DNA from: Acaryochloris sp. IP29b_bin.137
GTDB lineage: Bacteria; Cyanobacteriota; Cyanobacteriia; Thermosynechococcales; Thermosynechococcaceae
Length of the DNA stretch: 45,083 nucleotides
Assembly: GCF_028285745.1 (NCBI RefSeq)
Contig: NZ_JANQOP010000251.1
Span: 1 to 45,083 of the forward strand
Direction of reading: 5' to 3'
Shown here: piece after piece, positions 1-8,512 of the stretch
Layout of the letters: the number at the start of each line of letters is the position of its first letter
Numbering within the stretch: the first letter of the stretch is position 1
Translations under genes and position numbers: made by a program
The notes under the pieces: generated by a model
The model's input: only the letters and a program-made list of their open reading frames with translations
What the model was told of the DNA's origin: nothing
The model's database searches: none

Positions 1-1
1 G

Positions 2-127
2 AATCAAGAAACGTCCTTTAAGAAAAGTACCCGTCAAAAACTAAAACGGGCGAGCATGGATGAAGCGTATATGCTCAAGGTTCTGGGCGCTTCTATTCCA
101 TTACAGTCTAGCCTTTCAGAGACGTAA
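2..127 (+). CDS. C-terminal end of an unidentified protein (cut by window edge)
   Basis: An open frame enters from the left edge and stops at TAA 125-127. It gives about 41 residues with a basic first half (KKSTRQKLKR) and a hydrophobic-polar tail ending in SLSET. I do not recognise the family from this fragment. It is followed by about 120 bases without a gene and then by the convergent nuclease gene. It could be a chance frame, because only its openness and basic composition support it. Confidence 0.35.
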   Translation, partial: NQETSFKKSTRQKLKRASMDEAYMLKVLGASIPLQSSLSET

Positions 128-251
128 TTTTCTTGCGTTTACCCTGGGCAGACCTTCGAGGGGCAAAACTTGAAGGAGCCATCGGTTTGAAATTAGCAAA
201 TAATTAGATTTATAAGTTTCCGACAAATAGTTTGCCAGACAGTCCGTTCCA

Positions 252-770
252 CTACTTCCGCTTTCTAAAGGCCCAAGGTGTCTGGTGATTTCCTAGCCAA
301 ACACCAACTTTTTTCTGTTTGGCCTGCTGCTCTGCCAGCCGAACGATATCAGCGCTGGGGCAATCTGAAAGATACTTGTGATAGACGTAGGCCATACCAT
401 TAGAGACTTGCTGAGATTGCACCAACTGACCATTAACAAATACCTCAGCGACCTGGCGACCGTACCGATCGGTAGAAATAAGATTTAAGGCTACTCGGTT
501 TCCACTGTTAGCGATGAGCTGTTTCAGATGGTCGCCACTGTCCCGGCCTAGCGGCTGCTTAAGTTCTGGTGCATCAATGCAAGCAAATCGAATGCGCTCA
601 GTTCGATTACCCTGACGGACACGAATGGTATCGCCATCATGAACGCTAATCACCGACCAGTCGGCGTCAAATCCGCCAGACTGTTTGGCGGACGATTGGG
701 CAGACGTATTTCGATCCAGATCGATGGCCAAGGATATCTCAGCGTTGAGTTTGTTATCGGTTTGTCCCAC
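252..770 (-). CDS. Thermonuclease (SNase/TNase-like) family protein
   Basis: This is a staphylococcal-nuclease-like OB-fold protein, a family that hydrolyses DNA or RNA phosphodiesters with calcium. The domain begins near residue 38 with DWSVISVHDGDTIRVR. It continues with IRFACIDAPELKQP, which carries the family Arg and Asp, and DRYGRQVAEV, which carries the second Asp-Arg pair, and it closes with the usual KVGVWLGNHQTPW tail. The core looks complete. The only standard start in frame is a GTG at 770. The frame stays open and protein-like for another 54 codons upstream without any ATG, GTG or TTG, so the true N-terminus is uncertain and the gene may have lost its original start and signal sequence. 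Catalytic residues are present, so activity is plausible if the protein is translated. Confidence 0.8.
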   Translation of the reverse strand: MGQTDNKLNAEISLAIDLDRNTSAQSSAKQSGGFDADWSVISVHDGDTIRVRQGNRTERIRFACIDAPELKQPLGRDSGDHLKQLIANSGNRVALNLISTDRYGRQVAEVFVNGQLVQSQQVSNGMAYVYHKYLSDCPSADIVRLAEQQAKQKKVGVWLGNHQTPWAFRKRK

Positions 771-932
771 CCATCGGATCGATTTGATGGTGCCGCTATA
801 GGGTGCCCGGACAATACCAGCATCGGCGAGTTGACTATCGATATCTTCAAACTTGGACTGATCGGCGTAGGCTTCAGCTGGAAATCCTTTTTGTTGCCCA
901 GCCTGCCGTAGTTCTACATAGGCACACGCTTC
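771..932 (-). other. In-frame, start-less 5' extension of the nuclease gene
   Basis: Directly upstream of the GTG start, the same frame is open back to a TAA at 933-935. It encodes ordinary-looking protein, including ACAYVELRQAGQQKGF and a beta-rich stretch VRAPYSGTIKSIRWVGQ that runs smoothly into the annotated N-terminus. No ATG, GTG or TTG lies in it. The simplest reading is a longer ancestral secreted or lipoprotein nuclease whose first codons were lost, possibly with TAA 933-935 as a nonsense change. The alternative is translation only from GTG 770. No function is claimed for this stretch. Confidence 0.4.
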
Positions 933-968
933 TTAATTCTCTCGCTGAACCGTATTGCTAAAGCTCAA

Positions 969-1763
969 CTACTGTTTCTGAGCAATCACGCCTACCGTCG
1001 CATAGTAAATGGCCCAAGAATTTGAATCTTCTGCAAATCGGCCATAATGATCGATATCCGCCTGGGTGACAGCACCCGTTGCAAGATATTTCTCCGCTAA
1101 TTGTCTGGTAGACATGTTCATCATGGTCGCAATGCCTGAACCACCCTGAGAAAGGTGAGTATCCACCTCTACAGCGAATGACTGTAAACCATAGGATTGC
1201 AATAGAGCAGGCAACTTCGCACCGAGGCCATAATCCATTCCCCGTGCCGTAAACATCTGCTCAATCGCCCGATTCACATTATTCACAGCCTGACAAGCAA
1301 AATCCTCGCCTGCAAGCGCCCGAGCAGCCGCAAAATCAGGTTCTTCTAGGACGATCCATCCCCCCGGTTTCACCAACTCCAACAGCTTCGAGAGGACTTT
1401 ATGCACATCGGGATTATGGATCAAAACATAGCGGGCGTGAACCAAATCAAAGGATTGTTTATCCAAAGGGAGGTGCTGGATATCGCCTTCCACAACCTCA
1501 ACATTACTGGCCTCAAGGTTAGCCACAAATCGCGTATCTAAATCAACGGCAACGACCTGGCCCTTCTCTCCAACAATGTCTGCCATCCATTGCGTGATTG
1601 ATCCTGCTCCCGCCCCAACTTCTAAGCATCTCCAGTTTGTGTTTATCCCTGTCGATTTCAGCCGTTGATGACTGGTTGGATCAAAGATCTTTTCAATGAC
1701 CTGAAGGCGTTCCAGTTCCTGAACATATTGAGTTTCGGTGAAGATGTATTGTGCAGTAGACAT
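969..1763 (-). CDS. Class I SAM-dependent methyltransferase
   Basis: A 264-residue methyltransferase of the Rossmann-fold class. Motif I is CLEVGAGAGSITQWMA near residue 46. An acidic end of strand 2 follows (VVAVDLD), then EGDIQHLPL and the post-motif region FDLVHARYVLIHNPD, and KPGGWIVLEEPDF corresponds to motif III. The substrate cannot be read from the sequence; the general shape fits small-molecule methylation. The ATG at 1763 is preceded by GGAGG at a good distance, which fixes the start. Its stop lies 37 bases before the open extension of the nuclease gene, in the same frame. The upstream neighbour pepP is on the same strand, 74 bases away, so cotranscription is possible. Confidence 0.85.
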   Translation of the reverse strand: MSTAQYIFTETQYVQELERLQVIEKIFDPTSHQRLKSTGINTNWRCLEVGAGAGSITQWMADIVGEKGQVVAVDLDTRFVANLEASNVEVVEGDIQHLPLDKQSFDLVHARYVLIHNPDVHKVLSKLLELVKPGGWIVLEEPDFAAARALAGEDFACQAVNNVNRAIEQMFTARGMDYGLGAKLPALLQSYGLQSFAVEVDTHLSQGGSGIATMMNMSTRQLAEKYLATGAVTQADIDHYGRFAEDSNSWAIYYATVGVIAQKQ

Positions 1764-1837
1764 TGATACCTCCGTCTTTTCCCATCGTCACCCATCACGC
1801 AGATCTTGCGCGCGGCTGCCAATATTGACTCATGTAG

Positions 1838-3148
1838 CTAGTTGGAAATAGCTGCGATCGCTTTGGGTACTGCTGCGGTTAAAACTTCATGCCCCGTTTC
1901 CGTCAGCAGCACATCATCTTCAATCCGAATGCCAATTCCTCGCCATTGCTCGGGGACTTCCGGCTGATCTTCGTCTAGCTGAATGTCTGGACCGATGTAG
2001 ATTCCGGGTTCTACCGTGACCACATGCCCTGCCTGAAGCGGCTGCCAGGTTTCCTTATCCTTTTTGTAGACCCCGACATCATGGACATCCAGCCCTAGCC
2101 AATGGCCTGTGCGGTGCATATAAAAGGGCTTATATTTTTCTTCTTCAATCAGCGTATCGACTTCGCCTTTCAGCAAGCCCAGATCGACTAAGCCTTGCGT
2201 CAGTACCTGAACGGCTGTGTCATGGAAGGCATTGTAGGGGTTGCCGGGTTGCACTTGTGCGATCGCAGCTTCCTGGGCAGCCAAGACCAGCTCATATAAG
2301 GTCTTTTGCTCAGCCGTAAACGTCCCGCTCACGGGAAACGTGCGGGTAATATCAGCGTTGTAATACTCATAGCTACAGCCCGCATCAATCAGCAGCAAGT
2401 CCTGTTCCCGGAGCTGACAGGTATTTTCGGTGTAATGCAAAATGCAGGCATTCACCCCCGCTGCCACAATCGAAGGATAGGCCGGACCCACACCGCCTCG
2501 TAGTCTAAAGAGCCGTTCCATCTCAGCCTGGATTTCGTACTCATAGCGACCGGGCTGGGCCATCTCGCGGGCGATATTATGGGCCTCTACCGAAATATCT
2601 ACGGCCTTCCGCATCAGCTCTAACTCGGCTTCGCTTTTGACCAACCGTTGGGGATGTAAGACCGTAATCGGATCTTCTAAAGCAATGGGGCCAATTCCCT
2701 CCTTGGGAATTTTCCTCAGGAGCCGTTGCCAGTGGTCCAGAATCGTTTGATTAAAGGTGCGATCGTGCCCCAAACGATAGTAAATTCGGTCAGCCCCGGC
2801 TAAATATTGGGGCAAATGCTCATCGAGTTCCGTAATAGGATAGACTTCATCCGCGCCATAGGTTTCTTTAGCCAAATCCACCCCAACTCGGTACCCTGTC
2901 CAGGTTTCCATTAGGGGATCTTTGGGTTGGACAAACAGCACAAACTGATGCTCCTCATGGTGAGGCGCAATCACGGCGACCGCATTGGGTTCGTTAAAGC
3001 CCGTCAGGTAGAAAAAGTCACTTTCTTGCCGGAAGTTATATTCCACATCACTATGCATCACCGCCATCGGGGCACTGCGGAAAATTCCGGTCCCCGAGCC
3101 AATGGTTTCCATTAGTTTTTGGCGGCGTTGGCGATATTCTGCTTGCAT
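1838..3148 (-). CDS. pepP: Xaa-Pro aminopeptidase (aminopeptidase P)
   Basis: A cytosolic metallopeptidase of family M24 that removes N-terminal residues preceding proline. The N-terminal AMP_N domain covers roughly residues 1-130. The pita-bread catalytic domain follows, with the five expected metal ligands visible: Asp255 in LIDAGCSY, Asp266 in NADITRTFP, His349 in MHRTGHWLGL, Glu380 in VTVEPGIYIG and Glu410 in RIEDDVLL. His345 and His356 are also present as in the family. The length of 436 residues matches bacterial PepP (about 440). The gene is intact. It lies upstream of a methyltransferase on the same strand. Divergent or regulatory features are not evident in the roughly 100 bases before the next gene. 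Confidence 0.95.
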   Translation of the reverse strand: MQAEYRQRRQKLMETIGSGTGIFRSAPMAVMHSDVEYNFRQESDFFYLTGFNEPNAVAVIAPHHEEHQFVLFVQPKDPLMETWTGYRVGVDLAKETYGADEVYPITELDEHLPQYLAGADRIYYRLGHDRTFNQTILDHWQRLLRKIPKEGIGPIALEDPITVLHPQRLVKSEAELELMRKAVDISVEAHNIAREMAQPGRYEYEIQAEMERLFRLRGGVGPAYPSIVAAGVNACILHYTENTCQLREQDLLLIDAGCSYEYYNADITRTFPVSGTFTAEQKTLYELVLAAQEAAIAQVQPGNPYNAFHDTAVQVLTQGLVDLGLLKGEVDTLIEEEKYKPFYMHRTGHWLGLDVHDVGVYKKDKETWQPLQAGHVVTVEPGIYIGPDIQLDEDQPEVPEQWRGIGIRIEDDVLLTETGHEVLTAAVPKAIAAISN

Positions 3149-3254
3149 AGGACGTTCAATCAGGGTGACGATCTTCTCTACTTATTGTGCAGCAAATTGC
3201 CTGAGAGATCGCTGAGTTCCTGATTGTGGGTGGCCTAGTTTGTGTGATTTAGCG

Positions 3255-3656
3255 TTAGCGAGTAGTGCAAACCCAACGCGTAATTCTACAGTTAGGACCA
3301 AATTGGCTACAAGATTGCAAGGCAAAAGATTCAGCGGTGGATCGATCAACCCCCCAACCTGAACCCGCAGAATTATCTGGGGTCTGTGCTAGCGCTCCAC
3401 AAGCATTCTTGAACACCACTAAAGACTCACAATCCCCTGTGCCGGAATAATTTTCACAGTACCTTAAGGCCGCATTCTTCGCGGCTTGAGGGGTGGCATA
3501 GTCATAGGAATAACCATGGCTTCCTGTTGCTGTAGAGTATGCGATCGCACCGTAGTTATTGCTATTGGCTGAGGCTTGTTGAACAGCGACAAAACTCACT
3601 GCAGGCATACTAAAGGCCGTTGCAATGAACAACTGAGTCAGCTTAGAACGAATCAT
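3255..3656 (-). CDS. Secreted DUF4189-family protein
   Basis: A 133-residue protein with a Sec signal peptide (hydrophobic residues 8-27 followed by QASA). The single small domain has the DUF4189 pattern: YGAIAYS near the start, a Tyr-rich loop, an A-x-x-A-A-x-x-YC helix, several cysteines (Cys-x6-to-10 spacing, probably disulphide-bonded in the periplasm), and a closing CRITRWVC. Members of this family are small exported proteins of unknown function. Nothing nearby suggests a partner. The ATG at 3656 follows a GGGGGATC stretch that could serve as ribosome binding site. Confidence 0.75.
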   Translation of the reverse strand: MIRSKLTQLFIATAFSMPAVSFVAVQQASANSNNYGAIAYSTATGSHGYSYDYATPQAAKNAALRYCENYSGTGDCESLVVFKNACGALAQTPDNSAGSGWGVDRSTAESFALQSCSQFGPNCRITRWVCTTR

Positions 3657-3948
3657 CGATCCCCCAATATTAATCTAAACGAATAAAAACATAAATAAAT
3701 CGCGCGCCGATTCAATCAACTTCTGACCAACCCGCGATTTTAGCCCATGATTAAATTGGGCTATACCTTCTAGGGTGCCCACTCCAGCGCCATGATCCAA
3801 AGTGCAAAGCAGTCCGTCTGCATTTGGGGATGGGCGAGTTGGCGTTTTATAGTGGGCAGGAGAGAATTGATGAGGGCAGAGAGTATAGAGGCACTCTTAC
3901 CGATGCAGATATTCTCCAGTTTCCAGGGTCGTCAATGGTCAGCAAGAA

Positions 3949-4782
3949 ATGAATCCACTCAGCTTAGGGTTATTTGCAATCTTGGGCATCGCTGCGGGAA
4001 CCTTAGCCGGACTATTGGGAATCGGGGGCGGCATGTTGATTGTGCCCGGGTTGTTTTACCTCTTTGATTTGATTCAACTCCCTCAAGACACGCTGATGCA
4101 TATGGCGGCAGGTAGCTCCATGTGCATTATGATTTGTACCGCCGCGTCTTCCACCTGGGCACATCACCGCCAAGATCATATTCAGTGGTCCATATTTCGC
4201 ACCATTATTGCGGGGATTGCGGTGGGCGTGGTGAGCGGCAATTTGCTCGCCAATCGAATGCCAACCCAAATTCTAGAATTGATTTTTGGCATTTTTCTGC
4301 TGGTGGTTTCCACCAAAATATTTTTTGGGAAAAAGTCTGAGGAAGAAGAGCAAACAGTGGGGGCTCCTGGCATCGTGGCGACGAGCGCGGTAGGCATGGT
4401 GATTGGCTTCAAGTCAGGAGTTTTGGGGATTGGGGGCGGAGCCCTGAGTGTTCCGTTCTTACTCTATTGCGGCCTCCCCATGAAAAAAGCAAGCGGGACC
4501 TCTGCGTCCTTTACCTTACCGATCGCCATTGTGGGGACGCTGTCATTTTTGCTCTTAAGCGGGAATCAAACTTCGATTCCTTGGTCAACGGGATATGTCT
4601 ATTGGCCTGCTGTGCTGTTGGTCGCCCCATTTACGATGCTAGGGGCACCCTTGGGCGCTAAATTTGCCGGTATCGTTGCTCCTGAAAAGCTGCGAACGAT
4701 TTTTGCCGGATTATTGCTGGTGATTAGTATGCGGATGTTATCGGGGACAGGCTTGATTACCTGGGATTTTCCGCTGGTTTAG
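3949..4782 (+). CDS. TauE/SafE family sulfite exporter-like permease
   Basis: An integral membrane protein of 277 residues. It has the internal duplication typical of the TauE/SafE (DUF81) family. The first glycine motif is LAGLLGIGGGMLIVP near residue 20 and the second is KSGVLGIGGGALSVPF near residue 155, each at the start of a four-helix half. The family moves small anions such as sulfite, sulfoacetate or taurine-derived compounds across the inner membrane; the substrate here cannot be inferred. The ATG at 3949 is preceded by AGCAAGAA. It stands alone, with psbQ convergent downstream. The 290 bases upstream contain no supported gene. Confidence 0.88.
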   Translation: MNPLSLGLFAILGIAAGTLAGLLGIGGGMLIVPGLFYLFDLIQLPQDTLMHMAAGSSMCIMICTAASSTWAHHRQDHIQWSIFRTIIAGIAVGVVSGNLLANRMPTQILELIFGIFLLVVSTKIFFGKKSEEEEQTVGAPGIVATSAVGMVIGFKSGVLGIGGGALSVPFLLYCGLPMKKASGTSASFTLPIAIVGTLSFLLLSGNQTSIPWSTGYVYWPAVLLVAPFTMLGAPLGAKFAGIVAPEKLRTIFAGLLLVISMRMLSGTGLITWDFPLV

Positions 4783-4977
4783 CCTGAAGGCTGAAGCGTT
4801 TTTGCACCTAATAAATTCATTGGAACTGACTTAAATTGAAATTTTAGGTAGAAAAAAAAGAGTGAATCGCAGCGATCGCATCGTTCAGCATGTAACCTGC
4901 AATTGATACGCTTGTGGATCTTCGCGAGCGCTGCGTAACACCCTTTAAAAGCAATTGGCTGAATAAGACGACTAGAT

Positions 4978-5427
4978 TTAGGACAAACCTAGAACAGCAT
5001 CAAAGGCAGACACAACCGCGTCATACTCTTTAGCAGCAGTCGTGGAATTACGCTTGGCAGCAGCAGCATCCAGCTTGTTGAGGTGATCGCTTAATAGTTT
5101 GATGGTGCGACGGCCACTCTTTTGAGTAGCAGCAGGCAATGAATCACCTAAACGACGAGAGAGGGGGCCAAGCTCACCGAGCGGACCTCGGATAAAGGTG
5201 CGAACGTTGTTCCAGTCGCCTTCAGAAACGTAGCCTTCTAACTCAGACAAACGTCCATACAAAGGCTGTAGTCCTTCTGTATATTTAGAGGCTTGAGCAA
5301 TAACAATACCAGTATCAGACCCAGCTAAAGCAGTAGGGGCAATCGTGCTAAAACTTGTCAAAACAAGGGCGGTGGCGAAAGCAACGGCCAATAGGGATTT
5401 ACAAAAACGTTTAAAATTTAAGATCAT
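4978..5427 (-). CDS. psbQ: Photosystem II extrinsic protein CyanoQ (PsbQ homologue)
   Basis: A 149-residue thylakoid-lumen protein. After an N-terminal signal peptide (basic FKRFCK, hydrophobic core, cleavage region PTALAG) it has the four-helix CyanoQ fold. The diagnostic segment NNVRTFIRGPLGEL sits near residues 75-88 and the terminal helix ends AKEYDAVVSAFDAVL. CyanoQ stabilises dimeric PSII and the Mn4CaO5 cluster on the lumenal side. Many cyanobacterial PsbQ proteins are lipoproteins with a lipobox cysteine. Here no cysteine follows the hydrophobic core, and the only Cys is in the basic N-region, so this copy is probably a soluble lumenal protein. The gene appears monocistronic. Confidence 0.85.
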   Translation of the reverse strand: MILNFKRFCKSLLAVAFATALVLTSFSTIAPTALAGSDTGIVIAQASKYTEGLQPLYGRLSELEGYVSEGDWNNVRTFIRGPLGELGPLSRRLGDSLPAATQKSGRRTIKLLSDHLNKLDAAAAKRNSTTAAKEYDAVVSAFDAVLGLS

Positions 5428-5617
5428 TGATTCACAGTCCTCTGCGCATCAGAAATGGGTTTGCCAAGATTTATTGTCGAATTTTCAGGGGCCTTTGTAA
5501 AGCTAATCACCTGTAAAGCCCTGCTTTAGGACTGTTGTTTGTAAAGGTTTGTATTTTTTGGCCCGTCTGCTCTTCTAAATGTCACTCTTCGTAAATTTGT
5601 CCATTTCAGCCCCAACC

Positions 5618-8224
5618 TTAGGGGGTTGACGGCTTGGATTTAGCTTCTAGATCGGCCAGCCGACTTTTCAGCTCTTGGTTCGCTTGTTGGAGTTGCTGCA
5701 CTTCTTCCTGTAAGGAGGTTAGGGCTTGATTCGATTTCACCTGGGCCTGCACTTTTTTAATCGATTCTTCCGCCATTCGGCGCACCCGACCATCGGGGGT
5801 TTGGTTGGCTAAGGTTTTGAGCAGCGCGATCGCTTTGGGCGTTTCCATCTGTCCCAAGGCGGTCGATACAGACACCTGCGTTAAAAAGAAACTTTCGCCT
5901 ACCAGTACCGATAATCGATCCAAAATACGCTGTAGTTGTTCAGGAGATTGACCCGTGGAAATACTGCCTAAAGCTCGAATGGCAGCGAGCCGCAACGGTT
6001 GCGGTGTTCCTGCTTCCGTGTAGGCCAAAATCAAATCGAGGGCGGCGGTGGAGGTTTTCATTTGGCTGAGGGCACCAATCGCACCAGAGCGCACCACTTC
6101 ATTCCAACCGGCCCGGTCTTTGAGGACAGATTTGAAGAGTTTAATGACTTTGGTCTCTTTGGGCTTGGTGGTGAGGGTAGAGGCTGCGATCGCACCCACG
6201 GCTCGTAGCGCACTCGCTTCCACGTAATAACTAGGGTCACCCTTTTCGGCCAGGGGTTTGATGGCTTTGTAGCTCTCATCAGTTTTAAAGGTCGCCATCG
6301 CTTCCACCACCGCTCGGCGGACTCTAGCCTCTTTATCCTTAAGGCCAAGCTTAAGGGCGACCAGCACCTGATCAAGCTTGATTTGAGCAAGCTGCTTCGC
6401 CACTTCGACCCGTACGCCCCAAAAGCCATCGGTGGTCAATGCTTCGCCTAAACTCTTGACGGCTTCTAACCCGCCTTTTTTTGCCAACGCCTGAGCGGCG
6501 TATATCCGAGACAGAGGATCGGGGTCTTGCTTCAGCTGAGCCTTGAGTTCTGGCACTGGATATTCGAGAGTGACCTGCTTGAGATAGTGATTGCCCTGAT
6601 CAAAGCTGATAAATAAGGGCTTTTCCGGTAGGCCAAAGTAAAAGCTCTGTTCCTGCTCATGGACTCGGACCGTAAAGGTTTGAAACTCTACGGGCTGCTT
6701 GCCCCGGTCATAGCCAAAGGCAATGGGCAGGTTCAAGTCAAATAGTCCCTTGGCGCTGTCCTTATCCTTCGGATCGGCCTGGGTCTGGGTCACCGTGACC
6801 TTGGCCATCTGATGATCGGTGTCCCAGCTATAAGCCAACTTATATTCGGGATGACCGCCGCGATAGACATACTGATCAAATAAGAAAAGCAGATTGCGAC
6901 CTGTCGCTTTTTCGATTGCCCGCAGTAAATCGATGGTTTCTACGGTTTGATGGGCATTGTCTTGAACAAAGGTATGGATGGCCCGCCAAAACAACTCATC
7001 CCCCAATTCGGCCCGAATCATATGGTAGATACAGGCCCCTTTTTCATAGAGATGACGGTCATATAGCTCAATCGCTTCTCGATAGACGTGGGTGACCACG
7101 GGCCGACGATAGCGGGTACTGTCCTCGTTGAAATAGTTGCGTGCTTCTCGCAGCCGATAATAGGCGGCGTCCTCAGCGCCATACTCATGATTGGTCCACA
7201 TCACCTCGGAGTAAGAAGCCATGCCTTCCTTAATCCAGGCATGGGACCAATGTTTGATCACGACTAAATCACCAAACCATTGGTGGGCCAACTCATGGGC
7301 CACCAGCATTTCTGAAAACCGATTATCAATCGCAGCTCGCTCATCTATTAGGCAGCGATCCGTTAATAAGGTGGTGGAAGTATTTTCCATACCCCCAAAG
7401 ATAAAATCATCGATGCAGACCTGCGCATACTTGGGGTAAGCGTAGGGGTAGCCATAATATTCGCTAAAAAACTCGATCATGCGGGGCGTTTTGCCCATGG
7501 TGAGTTGGGCCTGATCTTCCCGCCCTTTCTCCACATAGTAGGTAACGGGTTTGCCTTGCCACTGATCGATAATTTCTGCAAACTGACCCACCGCTAGGGT
7601 CATCAGATAAGTAGGATGGACTTCCCGCTGCAGCCAATGATAGATCTTTTGCTTGCCATCGACTTCAGTTTCGATCAGTTCTCCATTGGAGACAGCCATA
7701 TAGGCTTTGGGCACCCGCACCCGAATTTCTGAGGTGGCGAGCTGGCCGGGGTAATCAAAGCAGGGAAACCAAAACCGGGAGTCTTCATCTTCCCCTTGGG
7801 TCCACACCTGGGTGGGTTTATCGGGGTAATGTTCATCGGGCTGGACAAAATAGAGACCGCGTTGGGGTTGGTGAACGGCGTATGCGATCGCAACCGTAAA
7901 TACTTTCCCAGCCTTCGTCGGTTGCTTCAAGTGGATCTGTAACTGCTCACCGTCATAGTCAAAGAGCTGTTTGGCACGACCCACCTTCACCCCTTCAATC
8001 TGTAGATCGACAGCATCCAACACTAGAGTCTCAATCCCGCTGCGGACTGGGTTTAACCGAATCTGGCAGGTCCCATTAAAGGACTGAGCGGCAAGATCCA
8101 GAGCTAAGTCCAAAAAGATATGCTCGACTTGACCAGGGCGATCGGGATTGTAGTGAGGCCGTGCCCCTGCCATTTCAAAAGATTTATGCTTCTTGGTTTC
8201 AGAATCAAAGAAAAAATGGGACAT
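5618..8224 (-). CDS. M1 family zinc metallopeptidase with C-terminal HEAT repeats
   Basis: A large aminopeptidase of 868 residues. The N-terminal beta domain is followed by the exopeptidase motif GGMENTS at residues 277-283. The zinc site is HELAHQWFGD, with His310, Glu311 and His314, and the third ligand is Glu333 in WIKEGMASY, which is the canonical HExxH-x18-E of family M1. From about residue 560 to 800 the sequence becomes alpha-helical HEAT-like repeats (for example VRVEVAKQLAQI and VRRAVVEAMATF). The last 40 residues form a Leu/Gln-rich coiled coil ending KSKPSTP. No signal peptide is visible, so it is probably cytosolic. The start ATG at 8224 has an AAGG about 8 bases upstream. The HEAT region replaces the usual ERAP1-like C-terminal domain and suggests a docking role. 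Confidence 0.9.
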   Translation of the reverse strand: MSHFFFDSETKKHKSFEMAGARPHYNPDRPGQVEHIFLDLALDLAAQSFNGTCQIRLNPVRSGIETLVLDAVDLQIEGVKVGRAKQLFDYDGEQLQIHLKQPTKAGKVFTVAIAYAVHQPQRGLYFVQPDEHYPDKPTQVWTQGEDEDSRFWFPCFDYPGQLATSEIRVRVPKAYMAVSNGELIETEVDGKQKIYHWLQREVHPTYLMTLAVGQFAEIIDQWQGKPVTYYVEKGREDQAQLTMGKTPRMIEFFSEYYGYPYAYPKYAQVCIDDFIFGGMENTSTTLLTDRCLIDERAAIDNRFSEMLVAHELAHQWFGDLVVIKHWSHAWIKEGMASYSEVMWTNHEYGAEDAAYYRLREARNYFNEDSTRYRRPVVTHVYREAIELYDRHLYEKGACIYHMIRAELGDELFWRAIHTFVQDNAHQTVETIDLLRAIEKATGRNLLFLFDQYVYRGGHPEYKLAYSWDTDHQMAKVTVTQTQADPKDKDSAKGLFDLNLPIAFGYDRGKQPVEFQTFTVRVHEQEQSFYFGLPEKPLFISFDQGNHYLKQVTLEYPVPELKAQLKQDPDPLSRIYAAQALAKKGGLEAVKSLGEALTTDGFWGVRVEVAKQLAQIKLDQVLVALKLGLKDKEARVRRAVVEAMATFKTDESYKAIKPLAEKGDPSYYVEASALRAVGAIAASTLTTKPKETKVIKLFKSVLKDRAGWNEVVRSGAIGALSQMKTSTAALDLILAYTEAGTPQPLRLAAIRALGSISTGQSPEQLQRILDRLSVLVGESFFLTQVSVSTALGQMETPKAIALLKTLANQTPDGRVRRMAEESIKKVQAQVKSNQALTSLQEEVQQLQQANQELKSRLADLEAKSKPSTP

Positions 8225-8397
8225 TACATTACCTTGCTGAAGATAGTGCTAGCTGAAGAGAGTGGTCAGCAATGATGGGCTCTCGATCCAGCGTAGCGCT
8301 TTATCCAGAACTTAAGGGTTGAAGGCCTCATAAAAAACGCCTGCAGTGCTACTCATCGGCTGTGGATGATCGACCTTCGGAGGACAAACTAGGGAAA

Positions 8398-8511
8398 ATG
8401 GTTCAGCTAGTATCTCTCTGTATCGATTGCCAAAGTCGCATCAGTCCTAAATACTTCCGCATCGAACCCTTCACAACTGGGCATCCTGGGATTAGTGCGT
8501 CATTGATTTAA
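8398..8511 (+). CDS. Possible 37-residue small protein upstream of the DUF4034 gene
   Basis: A short frame begins at ATG 8398 after AGGGAAA, with a GGAGG further upstream. It ends at TAA 8509-8511, one base before the TTG start of the next gene. The peptide begins MVQLVSLCIDCQSR and contains a single Cys-x2-Cys. The close spacing and ribosome-binding-like sequence are the only support. It may be a leader peptide coupling translation to the downstream lipoprotein, or a chance frame. Confidence 0.25.
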   Translation: MVQLVSLCIDCQSRISPKYFRIEPFTTGHPGISASLI

Positions 8512-8512
8512 A

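Noticed and set aside
3792-4067. 91-codon plus-strand frame before the TauE/SafE gene
   Set aside because: It overlaps the well-supported transporter gene in another frame and has no recognisable domain.
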